Assembly (NCBI RefSeq): GCF_000020605.1 | Contig: NC_012781.1 | Span: 620,001-684,000 of the forward strand | Direction: 5' to 3' | Length of the DNA: 64,000 bases | From: Agathobacter rectalis ATCC 33656 | GTDB lineage: Bacteria; Bacillota; Clostridia; Lachnospirales; Lachnospiraceae | Shown here: in pieces, positions 8,091 through 17,117 of the stretch | Numbering within the stretch: the first letter of the stretch is position 1 | Layout of the letters: every line of letters begins with the position of its first letter | Position numbers and translations under genes: made by a program | The notes under the pieces: model-generated | Databases searched by the model: none | Told to the model about the DNA's origin: nothing | Seen by the model: the letters and a program-made list of their open reading frames with translations, nothing else

Positions 8091-8108
8091 GGCTGCGGAG
8101 ACGCAGCC
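8091..8108. other. GC-rich hairpin downstream of nth
   Basis: GGCTGCG and CGCAGCC form a 7-bp stem around GAGA, nine bases from the nth stop codon. The plus strand continues TTGCTGTTTT. It could act as a weak terminator, in either direction. Confidence 0.45.
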
Positions 8109-8116
8109 TTGCTGTT

Positions 8117-8755
8117 TTAGCTATGCACAACGCTTCCACATATATCGTTCAGCACACACATGTCACAGTGCGGTGTGGTTCGTGCAGTGCATACGGCGCG
8201 TCCATGATCAACCAGCCTGTGGCAGAAGTCATTGCTCTCCTCGGGTGGGATGATTTTCCAAAGCTCCATCTCCACTTTTTTCGGGTCCTTTATTCCATCT
8301 ACAAGTCCTATACGGTTGCAAAGGCGTATGCAGTGTGTGTCGGTGACGATGGCAGGCTTGCCGTACACATCACCCATAATCAGGTTGGCACTCTTTCTGC
8401 CGACTCCCGGCAGCTTCAGTAGATCGGTCATATTGTCAGGCACAAGACCGCCAAAATCATCGCGAAGCATTCTCATGCAGGCACTTATATCACGTGCCTT
8501 ACTCTTTCCCAGGCCGCATGGACGTACAATTTCTTCTATGTCGGAAACATCAGCATCGGCGAGAGCCTCGATGGAAGGATATTTTTTGAACAAATCCACC
8601 ACGACTACATTTACGCGGGCATCAGTGCACTGGGCTGCGAGCCTGACTGATACGAGCAGCTTCCAGGCATCGTCGTACTCAAGAGTGCAATCGGTGCGGG
8701 GATATGCGGTTTTTAGTCTTTTTATTACTTCAATGGCTAATTTTTCTTTTGTCAT
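8117..8755 (-). CDS. nth: Endonuclease III (DNA glycosylase/AP lyase)
   Basis: The ATG at 8755 has AAGGAGG seven bases upstream; the open frame extending 40 codons further lacks any start signal. The 212-residue enzyme removes oxidised pyrimidines. The helix-hairpin-helix LPGVGRKSAN with catalytic Lys, the catalytic Asp in VTDTH and a C-terminal four-cysteine iron-sulphur motif are visible. The first cysteine spacing is C-x7-C-x2-C-x5-C (CTARTTPHC), one residue longer than the x6 of the E. coli enzyme. It is a single minus-strand gene with hairpins after its stop and a MITE-like element in front. Confidence 0.93.
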   Translation of the reverse strand: MTKEKLAIEVIKRLKTAYPRTDCTLEYDDAWKLLVSVRLAAQCTDARVNVVVVDLFKKYPSIEALADADVSDIEEIVRPCGLGKSKARDISACMRMLRDDFGGLVPDNMTDLLKLPGVGRKSANLIMGDVYGKPAIVTDTHCIRLCNRIGLVDGIKDPKKVEMELWKIIPPEESNDFCHRLVDHGRAVCTARTTPHCDMCVLNDICGSVVHS

Positions 8756-8780
8756 ATGAGCCTCCTTATTCTTTATTTCA

Positions 8781-9024
8781 TAACTATTCAGAACCACCCA
8801 CGCATATTCGCAAAACCGCACGATACTCGTGCTTTGTCTACACTCCGTTTCGGTCCGCGCTGAACAAACGTCCACCGGACGTTTAGCGCCGCTGCTGTGC
8901 AGCTAATTTTGCTCATATGTGTGGGGTGGCTCTATTCGAGCCACCTAGAGAACAATAAAACCTGCTGCTTACATGCAAGCATGACGCATCAGCTTTTCTT
9001 GTTCTCAGTGGTTCTGAATAGTTA
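8781..9024. mobile_element. MITE-like non-coding element with perfect 16-bp inverted ends
   Basis: TAACTATTCAGAACCA at 8781-8796 is repeated exactly inverted at 9009-9024. The 212 bases between contain no gene but several hairpins: GCACGA/TCGTGC, AAACGTCC/GGACGTTT, GCTGC/GCAGC, GGTGGCT/AGCCACC and GAGAACAA/TTGTTCTC nested just inside the ends. The ends start and finish with TA, as after insertion of a Tc1/mariner/IS630-type element. CTTTATTT also occurs on both sides (8771-8778 and 9025-9032), offset by two bases on the left. This fills the 347-base gap between nth and the next gene. Only one copy is seen in the window. Confidence 0.65.
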
Positions 9025-9102
9025 CTTTATTTTATAGTATACAAAAATGCGTGGAGATTGTAAAATGGATTTACGTGGAGCGGATTACGTGATAGGAGCA
9101 GT

Positions 9103-9723
9103 ATGAAACTGGAAAATATGAATAACGCATATGCAAATAAAAAATGTACAAATAACATATATATAAACAACAGATATGCAATAGAAGTGACTAGGAAAAG
9201 AATAAAAAACATGTATCTTCGTGTGAAGGACACGGATGGCACACTATCAGTGAGTGCTCCTTATGGCATGAGTGATGCGGAAATCAGGAAATTCGTGGAA
9301 AGCAAATCAGACTGGATTGAGCGGATCATGCAGGAAATGCTTGTCGCAAGACAGCTTAAGGAACAGGAACCGGTTTTGGCGCCATTCATGGAGAGAGAGC
9401 TGCGCAGGGAGCTTAAAATGCAGCTGCAGAGGCTTATCGACAAATGGGAGCCTGTTATGGGAGTTAAGTCAGCCGGCTTTACGATAAAGAAGATGAAGAC
9501 AAGGTGGGGATCATGCAACGTTAAGTCACATCATCTGAATTTCAACCTTCTGCTGGCTAAGGTGCCGTCGGAGTGCGCAGAGTATGTGGTGGTTCACGAG
9601 CTTACACATCTGCTTGAGCCAAGCCATAATGCCAGGTTCTGGTCGCTGATGGAATATTATCTGCCGGAAAGCAAAAAGCTGCGTAAACAACTAGCTGGCT
9701 TTTCTGCGCAGGATATGATATGA
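9103..9723 (+). CDS. YgjP/DUF45-type zinc metallopeptidase
   Basis: The 206-residue protein shows the YgjP-like (M48-related) HExxH site VVHELTHLLEPSHNARFW, with HELTH at residues 165-169, preceded by the family's KKMKTRWGSCN and HHLNFNLLLAKVP blocks. No signal peptide or membrane segment is seen, so it is cytoplasmic. AGGAGCAGT precedes the ATG. The N-terminal ~25 residues are unusually Asn/Tyr/Lys-rich and AT-rich compared with the rest. Substrate is unknown; relatives are linked with protein quality control or restriction loci. It lies 38 bases before the Nudix gene. Confidence 0.88.
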   Translation: MKLENMNNAYANKKCTNNIYINNRYAIEVTRKRIKNMYLRVKDTDGTLSVSAPYGMSDAEIRKFVESKSDWIERIMQEMLVARQLKEQEPVLAPFMERELRRELKMQLQRLIDKWEPVMGVKSAGFTIKKMKTRWGSCNVKSHHLNFNLLLAKVPSECAEYVVVHELTHLLEPSHNARFWSLMEYYLPESKKLRKQLAGFSAQDMI

Positions 9724-9760
9724 TATTGTTAAAGACTCACTTAGAGAAAGGAAGCTTCAA

Positions 9761-10264
9761 ATGGAATTTTGGGATATATACGATAAGGATAAAAAACCGA
9801 CAGGCCGTACAATGAAAAAAAACGACTGGATACTTAAGGATGGAGAGTATCATCTTTCAGTGCTTGGCGTGATTCACAGACCTGATGGCAGGTTCCTTAT
9901 CACACAGCGTGTCATGACAAAGGCATGGGCACCGGGCTGGTGGGAGGTTTCAGGAGGAGCCGCACAGGCAGGTGAGAGCTCATTTACCGCAGTCTGCAGA
10001 GAGGTGAAAGAAGAGGTGGGCCTTGATGTATCACAGTGTCCGGGAGGGCTTGCCTATACCTATCACAGGGAGAATCCGGGCGAGGGTGACAACTATTTCG
10101 TGGATGTTTACCGCTTTGAGCTTGATTTCAAGGAGTCTGACGTACAGATTCAGACAGAGGAGGCACTTGGGTTTAAAATTGCCACACTCGATGAAATAAA
10201 AGAGCTTGCTGCGCAGGGAGTGTTCCTGCACTATGACAGCATAAAGCAGGTATTTGAAAGTTAA
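9761..10264 (+). CDS. Nudix hydrolase (IDI/YfcD-like)
   Basis: The 167-residue enzyme has a full Nudix box, G-x5-E-x7-R-E-V-x-E-E-x-G (GGAAQAGESSF ... REVKEEVGL) near residues 66-88. The N-terminus WDIYDKDKKPTGRTM resembles the isopentenyl-diphosphate isomerase-like and YfcD branch, whose members hydrolyse nucleoside diphosphate derivatives. Substrate cannot be read from sequence. AGAAAGGAAG precedes the ATG. It is on the same strand as the metallopeptidase 38 bases upstream and is followed by short direct repeats (GATAACATAGAATTATAA) before the next small gene. Confidence 0.9.
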   Translation: MEFWDIYDKDKKPTGRTMKKNDWILKDGEYHLSVLGVIHRPDGRFLITQRVMTKAWAPGWWEVSGGAAQAGESSFTAVCREVKEEVGLDVSQCPGGLAYTYHRENPGEGDNYFVDVYRFELDFKESDVQIQTEEALGFKIATLDEIKELAAQGVFLHYDSIKQVFES

Positions 10265-10331
10265 TTGCTATGATTATGATAATAAGATAACATAGAATTA
10301 TAAGATTACATAGAATTATAAGGAGCAGATT

Positions 10332-10508
10332 ATGGCATTACCAAAGGATCCGGTTATGCTGCTTAGCTTTGTAAACACACAGCTTCGGGACAATTATTCA
10401 GGATTGAAGGAGCTTGCGGCAGCATATGATATTGATGAGAAAGAGCTTTGCGACAAGCTTGCACAGATTGATTACAAATATGACGAGACTGTCAATCAGT
10501 TTAAGTAG
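10332..10508 (+). CDS. DUF4250-type small protein
   Basis: A 58-residue gene starting MALPKDPVMLLSFVNTQLRD, which I recognise as the DUF4250 family found throughout Clostridia and Bacteroidales. AAGGAGCAG precedes the ATG. It is mostly helical, with a likely helix-turn-helix-like pair (LKELAAAYDIDEKELCDKL). Function is unknown. It is followed 41 bases later by another tiny conserved gene. Confidence 0.85.
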   Translation: MALPKDPVMLLSFVNTQLRDNYSGLKELAAAYDIDEKELCDKLAQIDYKYDETVNQFK

Positions 10509-10549
10509 ATTTTCAGCATACATATTAAAAGTGATGGAAGGATAAGATA

Positions 10550-10726
10550 ATGGAGACATGCTGCGATTTTTGTGCATACAATGAATATGATGAGGATGAT
10601 GAGGAGTATTATTGCTCGGTAAATATGGACGAGGATGATATGGCGAGATTTGTCCAGAGCAGCTATAAGCGCTGTCCGTTTTACCGCTCAGGCGATGAAT
10701 ACAGGGTTGTCCGTCACCAGATGTGA
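10550..10726 (+). CDS. DUF6472-like small cysteine/acidic protein
   Basis: A 58-residue gene starting METCCDFCAYNEYDEDDEEYYC with the conserved block VNMDEDDMARFVQ and CPFYR later. Cysteines at 4, 5, 8, 22 and 42 suggest a metal site. I recognise it as the small family annotated DUF6472 in Lachnospiraceae, from memory. The start has only a modest GGAAGGATAA site. Function is unknown. Confidence 0.8.
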   Translation: METCCDFCAYNEYDEDDEEYYCSVNMDEDDMARFVQSSYKRCPFYRSGDEYRVVRHQM

Positions 10727-10767
10727 AGCATTATAACAAAATATAATAAATATAATTAAAAAATAAA

Positions 10768-10796
10768 TTGCATTAATCAATTTAAGGCTGTATAAT
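10768..10796 (+). promoter_or_regulatory. Sigma-A promoter of pyrG
   Basis: TTGCAT and TATAAT are separated by 17 bases, 66 bases before the pyrG start. The presumed start of the transcript does not begin with the GGG run needed for the Bacillus-type CTP attenuation. Confidence 0.7.
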
Positions 10797-10861
10797 AAGT
10801 TGGTTATTTTAAAAATTAAGAATTTACAAATATACAAAGCATATTGATAAGGAGGAAAATT

Positions 10862-12466
10862 ATGCCTGTAAAATACGTGTTCGTCACCGGTGGAGTTGTT
10901 TCCGGTCTTGGAAAAGGAATTACCGCAGCGTCTCTTGGACGTCTTTTAAAAGCTCGTGGATACAAGGTGACAATGCAGAAGTTCGATCCATACATTAATA
11001 TTGATCCGGGTACCATGAACCCTATTCAGCACGGAGAGGTGTTTGTAACAGACGATGGAGCTGAGACAGATCTTGACCTGGGACACTATGAGCGTTTTAT
11101 TGATGAGAGCCTGACAAAGAACTCAAACGTCACCACAGGAAAGGTATACTGGTCAGTATTACAGAAGGAACGTCGTGGTGACTACGGCGGAGGAACAGTA
11201 CAGGTTATCCCTCATATCACCAATGAGATAAAGAGCAGATTCTACAGGGATTTCACATCTGAGGATACCACAATCGCAATCATCGAGGTGGGCGGTACAG
11301 TCGGCGATATCGAGAGTCAGCCGTTCCTCGAGGCAATCAGACAGTTCCAGCATGAGGTGGGACATGACAATGCCATCCTGTGCCATGTGACACTGATTCC
11401 ATACATCAAGGCGTCAGGAGAGCTCAAGACAAAGCCTACACAGGCAAGTGTAAAGGAGCTTCAGGGCATGGGAATCCAGCCGGATATCATTGTATGCCGT
11501 TCAGAGCATGAGCTTGATCAGAAGCTTAAGGACAAGATTGCGCTGTTTTGTAATGTACCGAATTCACACGTATTACAGAACCTTGATGTGGAGTATCTCT
11601 ATGAGGCACCACTTGCCATGGAGCAGGAGAATCTTGCAAAGGTTGCATGCGAGTGCTTGAATCTCGACTGTCCTGAGCCGGATCTTGCAGACTGGAAGCA
11701 GATGGTTGAGGATCTCCGTCATCCTGATAAAGAGGTCAAGATCGCACTTGTCGGAAAATATACAGCACTTCACGATGCATACATTTCAGTTGTTGAGGCA
11801 CTGAAGCATGGCGGTATTCCTGAGCATACCACAGTTGATATAAAGTGGGTTGACTCAGAGGAGCTTAATGATGACAATGCAGCAGAGGTATTCAAGGGCA
11901 TTCAGGGAATTATCGTTCCGGGAGGCTTTGGAGATCGTGGTGTTGAGGGCATGATTGCAGCAGCTAAGTATGCCAGGGAAAACGATATCCCATATCTGGG
12001 ACTCTGCCTTGGAATGCAGGTGGCAATCATCGAGTATGCGCGCCACGTATGTATGTTCCATGATGCACACAGTATAGAGCTTGATCCAAACACTACTCAT
12101 CCGGTTATCGCACTTATGCCTGACCAGAACGGAATAGAGGATATCGGAGGTACACTTAGACTTGGCTCTTATCCATGTGTACTCGACAAGACATCAAAGG
12201 CATATCAGGTATATGGCACAGAGAATATAAGCGAGCGTCATCGTCACCGTTATGAGGTCAACAATGACTACAGAACAGCTCTCACAGAGCATGGCATGAA
12301 GCTTTGCGGTACATCACCGGATGGCAGAATCGTGGAGATGATTGAGATTCCGGAGCATCCGTGGTTTATTGCCACACAGGCACATCCTGAGCTTAAGTCA
12401 CGTCCGAACCGTCCACATCCGCTTTTCCATGGCTTCATAGAGGCGGCAAACAAGGTGAACAGATAA
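10862..12466 (+). CDS. pyrG: CTP synthase
   Basis: AAGGAGG stands just before the ATG at 10862, so the longer frame from 10844 is not used. The 534-residue enzyme aminates UTP to CTP using glutamine. The N-terminal synthase domain starts [16 protein letters not shown] with the ATP loop; the C-terminal class I glutamine amidotransferase shows PGGFGDRG, the nucleophile elbow LGLCLGMQ near residue 380 and the His-Glu pair in THPELKSRP. Length is normal. It is monocistronic, between its own promoter and a terminator at 12496. Confidence 0.97.
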   Translation: MPVKYVFVTGGVVSGLGKGITAASLGRLLKARGYKVTMQKFDPYINIDPGTMNPIQHGEVFVTDDGAETDLDLGHYERFIDESLTKNSNVTTGKVYWSVLQKERRGDYGGGTVQVIPHITNEIKSRFYRDFTSEDTTIAIIEVGGTVGDIESQPFLEAIRQFQHEVGHDNAILCHVTLIPYIKASGELKTKPTQASVKELQGMGIQPDIIVCRSEHELDQKLKDKIALFCNVPNSHVLQNLDVEYLYEAPLAMEQENLAKVACECLNLDCPEPDLADWKQMVEDLRHPDKEVKIALVGKYTALHDAYISVVEALKHGGIPEHTTVDIKWVDSEELNDDNAAEVFKGIQGIIVPGGFGDRGVEGMIAAAKYARENDIPYLGLCLGMQVAIIEYARHVCMFHDAHSIELDPNTTHPVIALMPDQNGIEDIGGTLRLGSYPCVLDKTSKAYQVYGTENISERHRHRYEVNNDYRTALTEHGMKLCGTSPDGRIVEMIEIPEHPWFIATQAHPELKSRPNRPHPLFHGFIEAANKVNR

Positions 12467-12495
12467 TTTTTCGTTATATTTAATACAATATTTAG

Positions 12496-12528
12496 AAAGT
12501 GCGGTTGATTTTGACCGCACTTTTTCTT
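12496..12528 (+). terminator. Terminator of pyrG
   Basis: AAAGTGCGGT pairs with ACCGCACTTT around an 8-base loop and is followed by TTTTTCTT in total. Confidence 0.9.
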
Positions 12529-12536
12529 ATAATAAA

Positions 12537-12589
12537 GTGAAGCTTCACACTTTATATATTGTGAGGAGACGGTTTCATATACAATATAT
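12537..12589. promoter_or_regulatory. Inverted repeats in the ftsH upstream region
   Basis: A perfect 12-bp palindrome GTGAAGCTTCAC (12537-12548) is followed by a 9-bp inverted repeat ATATATTGT/ACAATATAT (12554-12562 and 12581-12589). They lie 130-180 bases before ftsH. They do not match the CIRCE or CtsR consensus. Role unknown; operator or leader hairpin are both possible. Confidence 0.4.
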
Positions 12590-12715
12590 TCCTTGAAAAA
12601 TAAGAAGTCTGTAATGATATTTTTCGGGGGATAGGGTTTCATGGGAATGACTATAAAAATTACAGGTCAAAATTGCCTTGAAGCTTGTAATAAATAAGAA
12701 AAGAACGGAGAAAAT

Positions 12716-14839
12716 ATGGATAATCAGGGACCTAATAACTATAATTACAACAATGGCCCGGGCAATAATGGGTCCGGTGGAAACGGGAATAACGGTGGTA
12801 ACAGACCTGGTGGAAACGGTGGCAGAAACAACCGTGGCGGACAGGGTATCATGGCATTTATCCTGCTGACACTCGTGGCATTGTTTGTGTATGCACTTAT
12901 ATCAAACAGCATATCGCATGCCAGCACACAGGAAAAGTCATACAGTGATTTCATAAAACAGCTCGACAATGGTAATGTCAAGAGCGTGGAGTTTGATTCC
13001 TACGAGATAGACTACAAGCTTGTGGATGACGGGCACAAGGATTATGACATCACATATTACACAGGCCGTGTGGCTGATGATGAGCTTGTACCGACACTCA
13101 AAAAAGCAAAGACCTCAGAGGGCAAGTCTATTGAAATAAAGGCAGCGATACCTGATAATACATCTACATGGATTTTTAATATATTAAGCTTTATAGTTCC
13201 ACTTATACTGCTGTGGGTGCTTTTGGCATTTGTTTCAAAGAAGATGGGCGGCAGCATGGGAATGGGAGTCGGCAAATCGACTGCCAAGGTATATGTGGAG
13301 AAATCCACAGGCGTCAACTTCAAGGATGTTGCGGGACAGGATGAAGCCAAGGAATCTCTCCAGGAGGTTGTTGATTTCCTTCATAATCCTAAGAGATATA
13401 CAGATATCGGAGCAAAGCTTCCTAAGGGAGCGCTTCTTGTGGGACCTCCGGGAACAGGTAAGACACTCCTTGCCAAGGCAGTAGCAGGAGAGGCAGGAGT
13501 ACCGTTTTTCTCACTTGCAGGTTCAGACTTTGTGGAGATGTTTGTCGGAGTCGGAGCTTCGAGAGTGCGTGATTTGTTCAAGGAAGCACAAAAGATGGCA
13601 CCATGTATTATCTTTATCGATGAGATAGATGCAATAGGAAAGAGCCGTGACAGCAGATATGGCGGTGGCAATGACGAGCGTGAGCAGACACTAAACCAGC
13701 TCCTTGCAGAGATGGATGGCTTTGATACATCAAAGGGATTACTTATATTAGCAGCAACTAACCGCCCTGAGGTGCTCGATAAGGCGCTTCTTCGTCCGGG
13801 ACGTTTTGACAGAAGAATCATTGTTGACAAGCCTGACTTAAAGGGGCGTCTGGAAACCTTAAAGGTACACTCAAAGGATGTCAAGATGGATGAGTCGGTA
13901 GACCTCGATGCACTTGCACTTGCCACAGCAGGACTTGTTGGCTCAGATCTTGCCAACATGATTAATGAGGCTGCCATCAATGCAGTCAAAAACGGCAGAC
14001 AGCTTGTAAACCAGTCAGATCTCTTTGAGGCCTTCGAGCTTGTAGCAGTCGGTGGCAAGGAAAAGAAGGATCGTGTCATGAGCGATAAAGAGAGAAAAAT
14101 CGTCTCATACCATGAGGTTGGACATGCACTTGTATCAGCCCTGCAGAAAAATACAGAGCCTGTACAGAAAATCACAATCGTACCACGTACCATGGGCGCA
14201 CTCGGATATACACTCCAGACACCTGAAGAGGAGAAATACCTTGAGACAAAGGATGAACTTCTCGCCAAAATCACAACATATATGGCAGGTCGTGCAGCAG
14301 AGGTGCTGGTATTTAACTCAGTCACAAGCGGAGCCGCAAATGATATAGAAAATGCCACAAAGATAGCCCGTGCCATGGTAACTATGTACGGAATGTCAGA
14401 TAAATTCGGCATGATGTGCCTTGCAACAGTACAAAACCAGTACTTAGAGGGCGGAGCAGGATTAATCTGCGGAGAGAATACAGCATCGCAGATAGATGAT
14501 GAGGTACTCTCAATCATCAACAGCAGCTACGCAGAGGCCATGAAGCTCCTCGATGAAAACAGAGAAATCCTCGACAGTATATCAGATTATCTCTACGAGA
14601 AGGAAACAATCACAGGTAAGGAATTCATGAAGATGTTCCGCGATATGAAGGGACTCCCTGACCCGGACGAGGAAAAAGATGGTGAAGAGAGCAAAGAGCA
14701 GGAAGCCGCACAGAATGATGCACAGAAAGATACGACATCAGCAGCAGATCCGCTCCTTCGTAATGCCACAGACCAGCCTGCAGATACAAATGAATCTTCC
14801 GGATATACAGCGCCGGATGATAATACATTGAATAACTAG
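12716..14839 (+). CDS. ftsH: ATP-dependent zinc metalloprotease FtsH
   Basis: The 707-residue membrane protease degrades membrane and regulatory proteins. It opens with an unusual 43-residue Asn/Gly-rich, disordered cytoplasmic tail, then a membrane segment (about 46-68), an outside domain, a second membrane segment (about 145-170), the AAA+ module with Walker A GPPGTGKT (near 243), Walker B and SRH (ATNRPEVLDKALLRPGRFDRR), and the zinc protease site HEVGH near 466. The C-terminal ~60 residues are acidic and low-complexity. ACGGAGA precedes the ATG. It has no tilS or hpt neighbour, unlike in Bacillus. Confidence 0.96.
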   Translation: MDNQGPNNYNYNNGPGNNGSGGNGNNGGNRPGGNGGRNNRGGQGIMAFILLTLVALFVYALISNSISHASTQEKSYSDFIKQLDNGNVKSVEFDSYEIDYKLVDDGHKDYDITYYTGRVADDELVPTLKKAKTSEGKSIEIKAAIPDNTSTWIFNILSFIVPLILLWVLLAFVSKKMGGSMGMGVGKSTAKVYVEKSTGVNFKDVAGQDEAKESLQEVVDFLHNPKRYTDIGAKLPKGALLVGPPGTGKTLLAKAVAGEAGVPFFSLAGSDFVEMFVGVGASRVRDLFKEAQKMAPCIIFIDEIDAIGKSRDSRYGGGNDEREQTLNQLLAEMDGFDTSKGLLILAATNRPEVLDKALLRPGRFDRRIIVDKPDLKGRLETLKVHSKDVKMDESVDLDALALATAGLVGSDLANMINEAAINAVKNGRQLVNQSDLFEAFELVAVGGKEKKDRVMSDKERKIVSYHEVGHALVSALQKNTEPVQKITIVPRTMGALGYTLQTPEEEKYLETKDELLAKITTYMAGRAAEVLVFNSVTSGAANDIENATKIARAMVTMYGMSDKFGMMCLATVQNQYLEGGAGLICGENTASQIDDEVLSIINSSYAEAMKLLDENREILDSISDYLYEKETITGKEFMKMFRDMKGLPDPDEEKDGEESKEQEAAQNDAQKDTTSAADPLLRNATDQPADTNESSGYTAPDDNTLNN

Positions 14840-14940
14840 TACCTTATAGGTCAATTTTCGAACACAATGAGCAACCAAGCAATTTTCGCGTAGCGAAAGA
14901 GCGAAAAAAGAATTTCGCATAAAAAAAGCGCAGTAGAAAA

Positions 14941-15158
14941 GAGTTTCGCACACATAAACTGAAAAAAGCCGGAGGGTACACAGTGTGTTCAGAAGGAAAA
15001 TATGAACTGCCGCGGGCTTCCGGGCAAGAAAAGGGACGAAAAAGCCTTGCAAACAAAGAAAACCAAACGGAGAGAAATCCCGCGGCTGACTTCATATTTT
15101 CCTGAGGAATACACTGTGTGCCATGCCGGCAACCACACAACCTAAAAGTGCGAAACTC
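14941..15158. repeat. Long-hairpin dispersed repeat, copy A (upstream of uvrC)
   Basis: Nested complementary arms run through the element: GAGTTTCGCAC (14941) with GTGCGAAACTC (15148-15158); GCCGG with CCGGC; CACAG with CTGTG; GGAAAATATGAA with TTCATATTTTCC; GCCGCGGG (15009-15016) with CCCGCGGC (15079-15086). The ~62-base loop is A-rich. Copy B at 42331-42539 has the same arms with matching changes on both sides. It fills most of the 345-base gap between ftsH and uvrC; the part before it (14840-14940) holds a TTTCGC/GCGAAA hairpin and repeated TTTCGC words, and no gene. Confidence 0.85.
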
Positions 15159-15184
15159 CACCACAACCAACCCAAAGAGCGAAT

Positions 15185-17059
15185 ATGGAAAAAACATTTG
15201 ATATCAAAGAAGAATTAAAAAAACTCCCGGATGCCCCGGGAGTTTATATTATGCATGACAAGGATGATGTAATCATATATATCGGCAAAGCCAAAAGCCT
15301 GACGAAGCGAGTACATCAGTACTTTCAGGCGAGCCACAATGAGGGCATCAAGAAAAAACAGATGGTAGAGCATATAGATCATTTTGAGTATATAGTCACC
15401 GACTCTGAACTTGAGGCCCTTGTTTTGGAGTGCAATCTGATAAAGGAGCACACACCAAAGTATAATACTATGCTTCGTGATGACAAGACATATCCGTACA
15501 TCAAGGTGACACTGGGAGAGGACTATCCGAGGGTGCTGTTTTCGCGCCAGATGAAAAAGGACAAATCCCGTTACTTTGGTCCGTATACGAGTGCCTCTGC
15601 GGTGAAAAGCTCGATAGATTTGATAAACAAAATCTATAAGCTTCGCACCTGCAACCGCAGGCTGCCGCGTGATATAGGAGCAGACCGGCCGTGCCTCAAC
15701 TATCATATACACCAGTGCAATGCACCATGCCAGGGGTATGTAACGAAGGAAGAGTATGCCATATCTGTAAAGGGCGCGATAGATTTCTTAAACGGCGACT
15801 ATGAGCAGACAATAAAGGCTCTTAGCGATAAAATGCTAAAGGCTTCAGAGAGCATGGAGTTTGAAAAAGCGGCTGAATACAGGGATCTGATAAACAGTGT
15901 GAAACAGGTAGCACAGAAGCAGAAGATAACAAATGCCGACGGCGAGGATAAGGATATCATAGCACTGGCAAATGACGATACTGATGCAGTGGTGCAGGTA
16001 TTTTTCATAAGAAACGGAAAGCTGATAGGCAGAGATCATTTCCATGTGAGGGTCGGAAGCGAGGAGGCTGCGGATGATGTGTTAAATAACTTTGTGAAGC
16101 AGTTTTATTCAGGAACACCTTTTATACCGCGCGAGGTCATGCTGCAGAGTGAGATAGAGGATATGGCTGTTTTGGAGCAGTGGCTCAGTGAAAAGCGAGG
16201 CAGGCGTGTAAATATAAAGGTGCCGCAGAAGGGCATGAAGGAAAAGCTTGTTGAGCTTGCCTACAAGAACGCACTCTTAGTGCTCAGCCAGGATAAGGAG
16301 CGGATAAAGAGAGAAGAGGGGCGCACAATAGGAGCTGTAAAGGAAATCGAGGGACTTTTGGGCTTACATGGATTAAACCGTATGGAGGCCTATGATATTT
16401 CCAATATCAACGGCTTTGAGACTGTCGGCTCCATGATAGTGTATGAGAAGGGCAAGCCTAAAAAGAGCGATTACAGAAAGTTTAAGCTTCGCACAGTTAC
16501 AGGACCTGATGATTATGCGTCAATGCACGAGGTGCTCACACGCCGCTTTACACATGGCATGGAAGAACAGAAGCAGCTTGAAAAAGATGGCTCTCCACAG
16601 GAAATAGGCAGCTTCAACCGTTTTCCGGATATTATAATGATGGATGGTGGAAGAGGTCAGGTAAATATATGCCTTCAGGTGCTTTCCGAGCTGGGACTCG
16701 ACATACCTGTGTGTGGTATGGTGAAGGATGATTTTCACCGCACAAGAGGTCTTTATTACAACAATGTGGAGATACCTATCGACCGCCACGGCGAAGGCTT
16801 CAAGCTCATCACGAGAATACAGGATGAGGCACACCGCTTTGCAATAGAGTTTCATAGGTCACTGCGCTCAAAAAGTCAGGTACATTCGGTGCTTGATGAT
16901 ATTGAAGGCATAGGGCCGGCACGCAGAAAGGCGCTCATGCGCCGCTACCAGTCGCTAGAGAAGATAAAGGAAGCAGATGTCGAAGACCTTATGCAGACAG
17001 AGACCATGAACGAAAAAGCAGCACAGGCAGTGTATGCATTTTTCCACTCTGCCACGTAG
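15185..17059 (+). CDS. uvrC: Excinuclease ABC subunit C
   Basis: The 624-residue protein makes the dual incisions of nucleotide excision repair. Residues ~15-95 form the GIY-YIG nuclease ([10 protein letters not shown]...[10 protein letters not shown]), with the Cys-rich [23 protein letters not shown] region after it, a UvrB-interacting UVR helix near 205-240, the RNase H-like C-terminal nuclease ([33 protein letters not shown]) and terminal helix-hairpin-helix ([16 protein letters not shown]). Only a weak AAAGAG site precedes the ATG. It starts 26 bases after the long-hairpin repeat and is followed by hprK 58 bases later. Confidence 0.97.
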   Translation: MEKTFDIKEELKKLPDAPGVYIMHDKDDVIIYIGKAKSLTKRVHQYFQASHNEGIKKKQMVEHIDHFEYIVTDSELEALVLECNLIKEHTPKYNTMLRDDKTYPYIKVTLGEDYPRVLFSRQMKKDKSRYFGPYTSASAVKSSIDLINKIYKLRTCNRRLPRDIGADRPCLNYHIHQCNAPCQGYVTKEEYAISVKGAIDFLNGDYEQTIKALSDKMLKASESMEFEKAAEYRDLINSVKQVAQKQKITNADGEDKDIIALANDDTDAVVQVFFIRNGKLIGRDHFHVRVGSEEAADDVLNNFVKQFYSGTPFIPREVMLQSEIEDMAVLEQWLSEKRGRRVNIKVPQKGMKEKLVELAYKNALLVLSQDKERIKREEGRTIGAVKEIEGLLGLHGLNRMEAYDISNINGFETVGSMIVYEKGKPKKSDYRKFKLRTVTGPDDYASMHEVLTRRFTHGMEEQKQLEKDGSPQEIGSFNRFPDIIMMDGGRGQVNICLQVLSELGLDIPVCGMVKDDFHRTRGLYYNNVEIPIDRHGEGFKLITRIQDEAHRFAIEFHRSLRSKSQVHSVLDDIEGIGPARRKALMRRYQSLEKIKEADVEDLMQTETMNEKAAQAVYAFFHSAT

Positions 17060-17117
17060 ATTTTGAAGCTAATCTGTGGTATACTAAAAAACAAATATAC
17101 ATCAAGGGGGACCGCGA

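Noticed and set aside
13381..14520. 379-codon open frame on the minus strand inside ftsH
   Set aside because: It is antisense to a conserved AAA+/protease region, has no ribosome site, and its Ser/Pro-rich product is typical of a shadow frame.
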